The translations under genes and the position numbers were made by a program. Of a stretch of 64,000 nt of DNA, positions 12,201 to 24,200 are shown one piece after another; the stretch's first letter is position 1; the number at the start of each line of letters is the position of its first letter. The stretch covers positions 11,284,001 to 11,348,000 of the forward strand of contig WHVY01000003.1 in the NCBI GenBank assembly GCA_022266195.1, read 5' to 3'. The DNA is from Tetranychus cinnabarinus (Eukaryota; Arthropoda; Arachnida; Trombidiformes; Tetranychidae). The notes beneath the pieces were generated by a model, which made no database searches, was not told the origin of the DNA, and saw only the letters and a program-made list of their open reading frames with translations.

Positions 12201-15200
12201 AGTTGATTCCATTAAACGTAAAGATACTTTTTTTAGCCATTACCTTAACTCTGACATTTGACCAGTTTCTTAATGGAATCTTTCTCAAATGAAATTACAA
12301 TTAAATGCAGTTGATTAACTGCTTTACAATTATTTTCAATAACAAGCCAATTGAAATGGCAATAAATTGTCCCTTCAAAGGAAATGAGAAAAGATGAGAA
12401 TCAAAATTTCTGGTTCATTGCTGGAAACTGTTATCTTTCACAGTTGATGATTGCTGATGATCAGCCATTTTTCAGGTCCATCAGCTTGAGTAAACAAGAC
12501 CATTAGATTCACTGGTCATCATTTTTTATGTGAGTTGTGTTTTTAAAAGACTTTTGTACATTTTTTCTTCTTCTTCTTCACTCCCATAATTAATGTATTT
12601 TTTTCCTGATAAACTCAGTTCAATCATGGTAATGATCATTTGAAAGACTGTTGAACGTGAAAACTTAAAGTAATGGGGAAACATTTCTAACCAGTTTCTT
12701 CAATTGATCATTAAACAATTACTTTACCGTTTAACCCAATAATTATTATGATTAATGTAAGGTTAAAAAATGGTCAATCTTGACTGTTTGACAGTTAGTT
12801 TAATGGTTAACCAGAATCAAAGCGATAAATTAACAATAGCAAAGCCAATGTTCGGTCAATCTTCTAATTAAACTCGAAATTTATTTCGATTTTCGCCTTT
12901 TCCCATTCATTCATTTTCTCGTCTTTCCTATTGATACAATTTATTGGCAATGATAATCAGATTACAATTTTTCCTTGTAACGTGAATTTCGTTGAAAAGT
13001 CTGAAGCCATTGTTGAATATGTCCAGAAACAGTTTATAACGCTACAACGTCAAGTTGACTGACTTTTGATTAACAAGTGCTGGCCGAGTGGTTAAGGCAA
13101 TGGATGAGAAATGCAATTAGTCCACACAGGTGGACAGATTGATTTTTAGTCACAAACTTTTTTACTATTAAATTGATGAAACTTGAAACCAACCGCTAAC
13201 AGTAAATTGGATTTTACAAGGTGAATAAATTTTCTTGATGAAACTATGCAACATCTTGGAAATAATATTTTGAGACTTTTAAGTCAACTTTTCAACATTA
13301 ATGAACCAATCTGTTTTCCTGAGTTTTATGTTGGTTTAATTTTAGTTTTAACTTTGATTAAGACTCAGATCATTTACAGCTTATATTTTTGGCCTTTGAA
13401 AGTCTTTCAATCTTAATAATCGAATGTTTTTTACTTCAACAATCATGATGATTTTCTGTACAGTTTTAGTGATGATTTTAAGTGTAAATCTTGTATCAAC
13501 AGATATCGATGATACAACAGACGTCGAGGATTCAACGGAACAAATCGAAAAAATTGCCCATGGCCATCCGGTGTTCGACCGATTCAAATATCCTTATTTT
13601 GTTTCTCTTCAATACCCAGATCGCACTAACCCAGGTGGATACCGTCACTTTTGTGGTGGATCATTAATAACAAGGCAAATCGTGATAACAGCAGCTCATT
13701 GTCTTTTTAAGTAAGTTTCAAATGATTACCCAAATGCATCTTAATGTATCCCTTTAGTCTTCAACAGATTCCTGCATTTCGCATTTTACCAAACTATCGA
13801 AATACACCGTACATTGGTCCAAGCGATCGGACCTTCAAAATTGCACGCTATGTAATATATCCAGGTTTCGATCGCAGAATCTTTCAACATGACATCGCTG
13901 TTTTACTATTGGACCAACCTGATGCTCGGAATGGGGCAACTATTAGACTACCCATCGCTGACGTGCCTCTTCAAGCACCACTTACAATAATAGGCTTTGG
14001 TAAAATTGAAAACGAAATGGTTCCAAATGAATTGCTATCAGCGGTTGTATACAAACTTGCTGATCAAATTTGCCGTTACTACATCGACCCTGCATTGTAC
14101 ATTAGAGGTACCATTTGTGCTGGTAATGCCATTAAATCAGGTATATGTACTGGTGACTCGGGAGGACCTTTGATTCGGGAAGTAAATGGTATCAGTTATC
14201 TGCAGGGTATATCATCTACCTATTTTCCTCCCTGTGGCTCGAACCGCGTTTCTAGTTATGTTAATGTTCTTCCGTATTTGGATTTCATTAATCGGGCTGT
14301 TTCATCATTAACTGGTGGTGGACCGAGATCTGGCGAGTTCAACATTCAATGGACTCAAAATGATTCTTACACTTCAGATCTCACTGTTGATTATGCTTGA
14401 CTGATTTATTTAATTTTGTTTTTCCAACTGGATCGTTGATGCTGTTTACTCGTCTTTTTTCTTGCATTTGTAAACTTGAATGTTTCAGATTGAAATAAAT
14501 CAAATTAGTTTTACGAGTTGAAATGTTATGATTCAATTGTTTAAATTTTGTCACTTTTTGTTTGTTAATGAGTTGAAGTATCAGCAATTTGATTTCATTG
14601 TATATTAGCTGAAATGTTGAAATGTTGTTAGCATCCAATTAGCTTCTGTAACTTTACTTTCGACATTCTGTTAACTGAATGGTAATGCAATTTAAATAAA
14701 TTGGGTTGACTGGATCAGGTTAAAGCTGTAAAAGGTTAAGGTTGCTTTATAATGTTACATAAATTGTAGCAACTTTGGTAATCAATTTATATTTTCAGTG
14801 TTGATATGTTGTCACAATTATAATGCAAAATAATCCAATGTTTATTAGACATCGAGTTAGTTAGTTCAACTCTCAGACCTCTCAACCTGTGAAAACTGAG
14901 AACCAATTTTCAGCAGCTTCAATAATTGAGTGAGACATTTGGTTAGATTCATATCAACTCTAGTCAACAAATTTATGGCCCTTGTGAGTCAAAACAAGTT
15001 GTTTCAGGTTATATCATCTTGTGAGGATAATAATGCAAAATAATTGTACGATGTTTCAATATTAAAGGTTTACAAGAGTTTGGTTTACAATTTACATCTA
15101 TGAAATGGTACAAAGTTCAACATTTCGCTCATCGTTTGAGGCACTTTCACTTTCCTCTGAAACCTTATACGAATAGTAAGTGCAAGGCGGATCAATTTCA

Positions 15201-18200
15201 TTTTACCCAAAGTACATGAGAAAATATTATTTAAAAAATAAGATTCAATGCGATTTTCCTTATTCTTGCGATCTTCATCATTATGTTACCAACTTCATTC
15301 AACCTGGGTGGAAGTTTGAGACTTTTCAAACAGTTATAAATGAAGCAATCTGTTTACATTTCAATTTTATTCGTTTGATTTTTGTTTTTACTTCTATTAA
15401 GACTCAGATCATTCACGGCTTATATTTTTGACCCCTGAAAGTATTTCAATTTTAAATTCTCATCATGATGATTTGCTATACAGTTTTAGTGATGATTTTA
15501 TATTCAAATCTTGTATCATCAACAGACATCGAGGATTCAACAGAACAACAAGAAAGAGTTGCTTTTGGCAAGCCGGTTACCGAATCAGGAAAATATCCTT
15601 ATTTTGTCTCTATCCAAAGTGAAGATCCGAATAGCACGACGGGATACAAGCACAGATGTGGTGGAGCATTAATAGAAAGGCAAATTGTGGTAACAGCAGC
15701 TCATTGTTTAAGTAGGTAAGTCCCAAATGATTACTCGAGATACGTTCTTGTAGCCAAGATGTCTGGTTCTGTACCCAGAGGTCACAGATACTCTCAACTA
15801 AATACGGTTGTCTTTTTTGTCTAACACCGAATGGAATTGTGCTATGATCGAGCATTTGACTTGGCTATATGTCAGACAAGTATACGCACTTCCTTTACTA
15901 GCTTGCTAACTCTCTGTATTTTTTTAGAACCCAGCTTATTCCCACAATGCGAATTTTACCCAACTATCGTAATACACCGTTTATTCATCCAAACGATCTA
16001 ACCTTCAAAATTAAGTATCGTACGATCCATCCAGGTCACAATTTTACAGCTCCAGTACATATCAAACATGACATCGCTGTTGTACTATTGGACAAACCTG
16101 ATCCTCGACCTAATGCAACTATTAGACTCACCATCACTAGAAGCCCCATTGCGCAACGGCTTACAATGATCGGCTTTGGTATAACGGAATCCGGAGATGA
16201 TCCAGATGTATTGCAATCAGCAACTGTATACTACCGTACTGATCAAGAGTGTCAGGCTGACGACAAAACTGGCCATTACAATCCAGGTTTCAATTTTTGT
16301 ACTGCTAATCCTGATGGATCCGTTGGATGTTCTGGAGACTCAGGTGGACCTTTAATTCTGACCATAAATAATACAGATTATATCCAAGGTGTATTATCTA
16401 GTTCATATCGTCCATGTGGATCGAATGATAAAACTAATTTTGTTAATGTTTTCACACATTTGGATTTCATTCATCAGGCTATTTCATATTCAACTTTTAT
16501 GAATCAAATTTCAAATTAACATCCAAAAAATCAATTCCAGTTGAATTACAAGTGAAAGAAATGCCGTAAAATGATTAAAATATGGTCGAACGTGATTCCA
16601 TTCATTTTTTACAAACGATAACGCGTTGTATACTGTTAAGTAAGCGCTAAAGAATAAACTGAGGAACCTTAAAAACTCAATATTTCGATTCAATCATGTA
16701 ATAATCAAATCTAGATGCTCGGTGTCGATATAGTCTGCAAGGCAATTTGATCTCAATCAAAACATAAACATCTTTTGGTTCTATCAACATTTCTTCAACA
16801 TCTCAAGTGTTGCATCTCAATCTAACACTTTTTTAATTTCTGATTAGTATTAGCTAACTGACCATCATTAAAAATTCTGAAACTAATTTCCATTTTTCGT
16901 ATTCCCTTAATGAGAAAAGATTGAAAATTGAATTCGCACAAGATTTTGAATTTAAAATAAGCTAAGGGTTTGATATCAATGACGCCTTTAGATATACTTA
17001 AGTCTGATATTCAATTGAAATGTTCAACTTTTTTGGTTCAATTTAATAACCAAGTCTCTTCTTGGTTTGAACAATATTGATACACAATAATAACTCGATG
17101 ACTGGAATCGTAAAGAGCGCTAACCTTACAGTTGTGGGTAAACTGATTTTTGTGATAATTTGTTTAATAAAACTCGCAGACTAAATCATGTTTTGTGAAT
17201 CTTATTAATTTTAATAAAATTGGGTTCAGTCAACGATACAAAGTGTTAATATAGCCATGGAATAATTTTGACGAAGAATTATTTTGAATAGAAAAACATT
17301 GAATTTATCTTTTATTTTGAATATTATTTCACAAAATGACGTCAAAAATGGCATTGAAGGACTGAGTTTTTACATGATTCATGAAGTTTAAAGAAATGAT
17401 TTTTTAATTTCAAGAGAAGAGCAAAATTTAGCTTTTGCTCGAAAGCTTAACAATGAATTCTCAAGATGATCCAGGAGTAAACTAATTCACAATGACGAAA
17501 CTTCATCAGCATGAGAACATCCAATTATCAAACAGATTTGAATGAATATCATTACAATTAGAACAAAATTTACGAATAATTTGCCTTTTTAACTCAAAAT
17601 TTTGCAATATCTTGACTTTCACTGATTCAGTTTCATCTTAATGCTTTAAACTGAATGAAAGGCGAGAAAAGCCTTTATCAAATCCTCTTGATAATAAGAT
17701 TGAAAGGGTTGATGAATATGTTATCAAATGTTGCTTCATGATGACAAAATAGAGTTGATGATTCTGAATGTAAGATATTTTAATAGATAGTTGATTAAAA
17801 CATTTTGAACTGAATGACAGGTGAAACCCAAAAATGAAAGCAAAGTCAACAGTGAAATGTTAATAAGCAATATAATGATAATATCGAGATAACACAAGAC
17901 ATGATTATGTTATTGCAATATCATATTATTTTTGGATGAACTAACAGTTAAAATGTTCAATATTAAATGACAAGAAAATGCAATGGAACACAAAAGATTG
18001 ATTGGAAAGTCAATTCTAAACTCGGCTTGTTATCTGAATCTTGGGTAATCATTAATGATGAGACCTGGTGATTTCATTTTGAAATGCAATTCTTTCATGG
18101 TGAGATTGTTTCAACATCAGGCTAATGAAACATGAAAACAGCCAGTTTTCCTTTGCTTTCTCAAGTCAATCCATCATTACTACAATGTTACATGAGATAT

Positions 18201-21200
18201 TTAAATTTTTCCGATAAGTTTAGGATTAGATAATTATTGGCCCACTTGAGTCAGTTGATGAATGTTTTCAGAAATTCTGGTCTTAATGATAATGATACTG
18301 AATAATGATCCATTAATGGTTATAATACACGGTGCTCAAATGGGGTTTTAAACTTTAAAGTTCGATAACTTTTTCAATTACGCTATTTTTCGAAATGTTG
18401 TCACAATTACAATGCAAAATAATCCAATGTTTATTAGACATCGAGTTAGTTAGTTCAACTCTCAGACCTTGCAACCTGTGAAAATTGAGAACCAATTTTC
18501 AGCAGCTTCAATAATTGAGTGAGACATTTGGTTAGATTCATATCAACTCTAGTCAACAAATTTATGGCCCTTGTGAGTCAGAACAAGTTGTTTCAGGTTA
18601 TATCATCTTGTGAGGATAATAATGCAAAATAATTGTACGATGTTTCAATATTAAAGGTTTACAAGAGTTTGGTTTACAATTTACATCTATGAAATGGTAC
18701 AAAGTTCATTTCGCTCATCGTTTGAGGCACTTTCACTTTCCTCTGAAACATTATACGAATAGTAAGTGCAAGGCGGATCAATTTCATTTTACCCAAAGTA
18801 CATGAGAAAATATTATTTAAAAAATAAGATTCAATGCGATTTTCCTTAAATTTTTGATCTTCATCATTATGTTACCAACTTCATTCAACCTGGGTGGAAG
18901 TTTGAGACTTTTCAATCATTTATAAATGAAGCAATCTGTTTACATTTCAATTAGATTCGTTTAATTTTGTTTTTACTTCTATTCAGACTCAGATCATTCA
19001 CGGCTTATATTTTTGACCCCTGAAAGTATTTCAATTTTAAATTCTCATCATGATGATTTGCTATACAGTTTTACTGATGATTTTATATTCAAATATTGTA
19101 TCATCAACAGACATCGAGGATTCATCAGAACAATACGAAAGAGTTGCTTTTGGCAAGCCGGTTACCGAATCAGGAAAATATCCGTATTATGTCTCTTTCC
19201 AAAGTGAAGATCCGAATAGCACGACGGGATACAAGCACGGATGTGGTGGAGCATTAATAGAAAGGCAAATCGTGGTAACAGCAGCTCATTGTTTAGAAAA
19301 GTAAGTTTCAAATGATTACTCGAGATACGTTCTTGTAGCCAAGATGTCTGGTTCTGTACCCAGAGGTCACAGATACTCTCAACTAAATACGGTTGTCTTT
19401 TTTGTCAAACACCGAATGGAATTGTGCTATGATCGAGCATTCCGACTTGGCTATACGCCAGACAACAAGTTTACGCGTTTCCTTTACTAGCTTGCTAAAG
19501 CTCTGTATTTCTTTAGAACCCACCTGATTCCCGGAATGCGAATTTTACCCAACTATCGTAATACACCTGCTTATTCATCCAAACGATCTAACCTTCAAAA
19601 TTAAGTATCGTACGATCCATCCAGATAACAATTTTTCAGATACAAAGAATATTAAACATGACATCGCTGTTGTAATGTTGGATCGACCTGATCCTCGGCC
19701 TAATGCAACTATTAGACTACCCATCACTATGAATCCTATTCAGAAACCGCTTACAATGATCGGCCTTGGTGAAATGGAATACGGAGATGATCCAGATGTA
19801 TTGCTATCAGCAACTGTATTCACACGAACTGACCAAGAGTGTGTGGCTCAAAACTCAGCTGGCCATTACAATCCAGGTTTCAATCTTTGTACTACTAATG
19901 TCAATGGCTCCGTTGGATGTTCTGGTGACTCAGGTGGACCTTTAATTTTGACAGTAAATAATATAGATTATATCCAAGGTGTATTAGCCAGTGCATATCC
20001 TCCATGTTCATCGAATGATATAACTAATTTTGTTAATGTTTTCACACATTTGGATTTCATTCATCAGGCTATTTCATTTTCAACTTTTATGAATCAAATT
20101 TCAAATTAACATCCAAAAAATCAATTCCAGTTGAATTACAAGTGTAAGAAATGCCATGGAATGATTGAAATATGGTCGAACGTGATTCTTCCATTTTTTA
20201 GTAATGACAACACGCTTTATACTGTTAAGTAAGCGCTAAAGAATAAACTGGGAAACCTGAAAAAAATAATATTTCCATTCAATCATGTAATAATCGATAT
20301 TTAAATTTTTCCGATAAGTTTAGGATTAGATAATTATTGGCCAACTTGAGTCAGTTGTTGAATGTTTTCAGAAATTTCTGGTCTTAATGATAATGATACT
20401 GAATAATGATCCATTAATGGTTATTGGCAAGTATCGAATTGTTGTCGTGCATTATTACTGTCGTGAGTTTTGTTGTTTGAACAAGTCCATGGGAATTCAA
20501 TTTGTCATTATGTTCATCATTTATCAGGTTTCTGATCATAATTTTTCAATTTCCTTCTTTTGATACCATTAGCATTGTGTTTACACAATTCTTTCGGTTA
20601 ACAATGATTATTGTTGCTATTCTTTGTTGTTCATTTCACCATTGAGATTGTTTTGTAGGTGAAACATTTCAACAACAATTACTCCATTCAATGACTCTTG
20701 CATATTTAAGCATTTACGTTCCATCTCATGTATGTCGTAGTAAATGTTAATTGGTTACGGAAGGTAGTGAATTGTCAGCATTTCCATCTCCACTTACATC
20801 TAATTTATGACTTTAACAAGTGTTAATCTGGTTAATTGTTTCATCTTTGTTTCATCTGTGCAGCAAATCATTAGTGATCAACACCTAGGTTTTAGTGATT
20901 GTTATCCAGGCATTAACTGGATGCTTTACTTTTTCTGGTTCAATTGGTTTAAAGGTTTAGATATTCAGTATTTCTTGGTTCTCTTGTACTCTGTTTCTTC
21001 ATTTGATATGACCAATTTATAGAGAGTTATTTGATGAGGAGGATTCCGAAAATAGTTTCAGTGTAAATATTTGATAACCCACGCGGTTATTGAGGCCAAA
21101 TGTGATAACACTAGCCAAAGGAGACTTCATTGAGCCAGAAGTGTCTTCAGTCCAGTAGCAACAAAGATTGACCTTTAACACCTCGTTAATTCTTCATCAA

Positions 21201-24200
21201 ACTCGTTCAACAGTAAATCCAGTTCCTTTCTCGATTTAATGGATAGAATTGAAGTATAAAATCCCAAAAGTCCATCTAATTAATCATTGAAATACTTTAA
21301 AATCAACAAGATTGGCCAAATTTGACATCAGCTTTGAACTTGGAGTTTCACTAACAGAGTTCATACTCTGACTGAAGGACAAATTAAAACGTCAGCTTCT
21401 CAGAACTGTTAAACTTGAAAACACAAGACTGTATAATGAAATTTTCATTAAAATAACCGAATCAATCTTCAATTATATCACTATTAATATTTAAAATATC
21501 AAATTATTAAACACTGAGAAAAATGTTTACTTTAAGTGTTAAAACCATTGAAAAAATGAGGCAAAAGATGAGTCAAAGTTGAGGGATAATCTGTTAATTA
21601 AGATCTTGTTATGCTTTTTATGCTCTTCACACCAGAAAAAAAAACCATAAAAAGCATTGCCAGTCTCTTTAAATGTCAACCCAATTTATCATAATTTAAT
21701 ATGACTTGAGACATTTTAAAGTGATTTATTCAAGCTTAAGTTGATAAATAAAATGAAAACAATTCAATATTGCGGACAATAAAATGAACAATTCACAAAT
21801 ATAACATTGCTATCTAAGAAATCAAATTACTATTAGAAAATGAGATTCTCTTAAATTAAAATCAATTCCCTGTATTCAAGAAACAGCCATTGAATTTTCA
21901 TCTCATTCCAACAATTGAATATAAATGAATGAACAATATGAGTTAAATATAGAAAATTAACATTAAAAATAACGTAGAGTAAAAAAGAGTTAATAATTTT
22001 CTTCCGCTGCATTTTCAGTCAACTTTCATTCCAAGTTTAAGATTTCAAGTTAATTCACTTGAGAGGATTTCATTAAAATTTGAAGATATCAATTGATCAA
22101 GGGCTGTTCAAGCTGATAATCCCATTGTCAGTGTATTATATGGTTAGGAAAGGTTTAATAACAACAAATCCTATTTAGCTTAAAATAAGCATTATAAAGT
22201 TAACAAGCTTTTTAACCCTTTTTGATGGCAGATTAAAAATTTCTGATTAAAGTTGGTTCAAGGTTTGAATTTTTGAGGCCAAAAGTGTAAAGGGAAAGAT
22301 TAAAAGATGAAAAGAGTTGGAATTGAAGGAGTGAAGAAAAAATGGAAATAATATTTCATGGATTCCATTAAGAATTTTGTATTTGAATGAAGAGTTGAAC
22401 AGAAAAATGGAAACATAATGATAACTTGTTCCATGACAATGGCTCAGACTTGGCCCATGAAAAGGGTTTCTTCTTGAAGAAAGATGATGAAGTTTGATGT
22501 TGATAATGATTATGATGTGAACAATTGTAAGGTTGTAACAATGAAAAGCACAAAACTGTATGCAAATCAATAGGTTCAATGTTTATCATTACAACAGGCA
22601 CGATATCAATAGGAATGAAAATTGGTTTGCTCAGACGATCATGAAAATGATGATACAATGGATTATGAAAATGACGCTTTTCATGAGAATCAAGATGAAA
22701 GGCAAAGAAAAGGGAAAACTGTTATTATTTTCATTGAGTAAATGATAGGCCTAAAGTAGAGTTACTTTGTTACTATTGACAAGGTAAACTTGGTTAATTG
22801 ATGATATGGTAATGTGAATCATGTTAACATCAAATTAATAATAAAATGTCCTTAATAGTCCAATCAATTATTGATTAAACTCTTCAACTAATTAAATAGC
22901 CAACACTTGGCTGGGAATGATTGATTAACTTGTAAGTGTCCATCAAAGGCCTTTTACAACCAATAATCAAATGCAAAGAATTGATTGAAAGGAAAAAGGC
23001 TGACAATGACAATTAGATTGTTGGAAATGATTGTTATTGTTGTATTTAGATTTAAATATAAATCATTTTTTGGTCAACATTTTACACTGATTTTGATCGG
23101 AACAGATGTTGGTTTGAAAGCTAAGAAATGAATGTTTCAAATGTTGATGTTGATTTACTGGAAATTGTTTCAATTGAATGTCATTCTTTGGATTTCAATT
23201 TACTGATTAAAATGGTTTATTTTGTTTGCTTTTTTTCTGTTCGTTCAATTTCTTCTGTTAATGATGATTAGATGTGTTAATGAAGAAACTCAATTTTACT
23301 GTGGACCTTCATGGACAATCAAGCTGTTACATGGTTCATTGTATTGTCCGCTTATTACAAGGGTTGACACTCATCTGATTAACTATTGTTGATCAATAAG
23401 TGTCACAGTGTTCATTGTTTAACAGCAAACTTCAATCTAGTAAATTGTAAACATGTAATTCAATGGACAAAGTAAATTGATAGCAAACAACAGTAAAGAT
23501 GAAAGGGAAGGCAAGAAAAAACAAAGAATAAGGTTTTACAAAAGAATTGAGCAAATAACCAGATTTCCATGGAATAATCTCTCATGTACTCAGCAATCTT
23601 CTAAACTGAGAAGCTGAAATTTTGACCAATTTACGAGAACTGAATATTGAAGAAAAAGTTTAAGACAAGATTCGAAATGATTTGAATGTAATATTTAGAT
23701 TTATCAAGTATTACAAGTGTTTTGTCCAGAAAAGATCTTGAAACAAAATCTTAATATCTATTTTCTGTCTCAATTCAATTTCATTTAATCCAATTGAAGG
23801 ATTATGTTATTGATAGCGGTCAGTTCAATGATTGGAAACATTTTGCACGATTTTGAACAGTTTTATGCTTCAAAATTGAATCCTTTGAGGTTTAATTTCA
23901 GTTCATTTCAAACATTTCATTGCTTTTATTTTCTTACTTTCAAGTTGTTCGAAAAATAATCTTTAAACTTTTACACTGAATAAGTTCAACTTTTCAAACT
24001 TACAGATTAATCAGTCAATTCACTCTCTTGATAATCACTTGTTGGATATAAATAAAAATATCAAAATAAACCATTCAACTTGCGAAGTGAATTGAAACTT
24101 GATATTCTGGCTGAAGCATCTTGGAGTAACAATTTCTTTTAACAGATTTTACAGAAGATATGAGAATGGAAGAATAGAAAACGAAGAGTTTTGTAAACAG

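Larger units (their letters stand above)
14806..16706. repeat. Segmental duplication, copy 1 (holds protease B)
   Basis: From 'atgttgtcacaatta' to 'caatcatgtaataatc', this 1901-bp block is nearly identical to 18395-20295, including the promoter region, both exons, the intron and the 3'UTR. Protease A is a clear but older relative outside the repeated unit. Confidence 0.92.
18395..20295. repeat. Segmental duplication, copy 2 (holds protease C)
   Basis: It is the same length (1901 bp) as 14806-16706 and nearly identical over its whole extent, with small compensating indels. Its right edge directly abuts the right copy of the 128-bp direct repeat. Confidence 0.92.

Noticed and set aside
11914..12261. 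115-codon ORF in receptor intron 1
   Set aside because: Starts at TTG, shows no recognisable domain or splice context, and composition matches the flanks.
22247..22745. Overlapping ORFs on both strands
   Set aside because: Several frames are open over the same low-complexity A/G-rich stretch, with no domain and no consistent splice sites.
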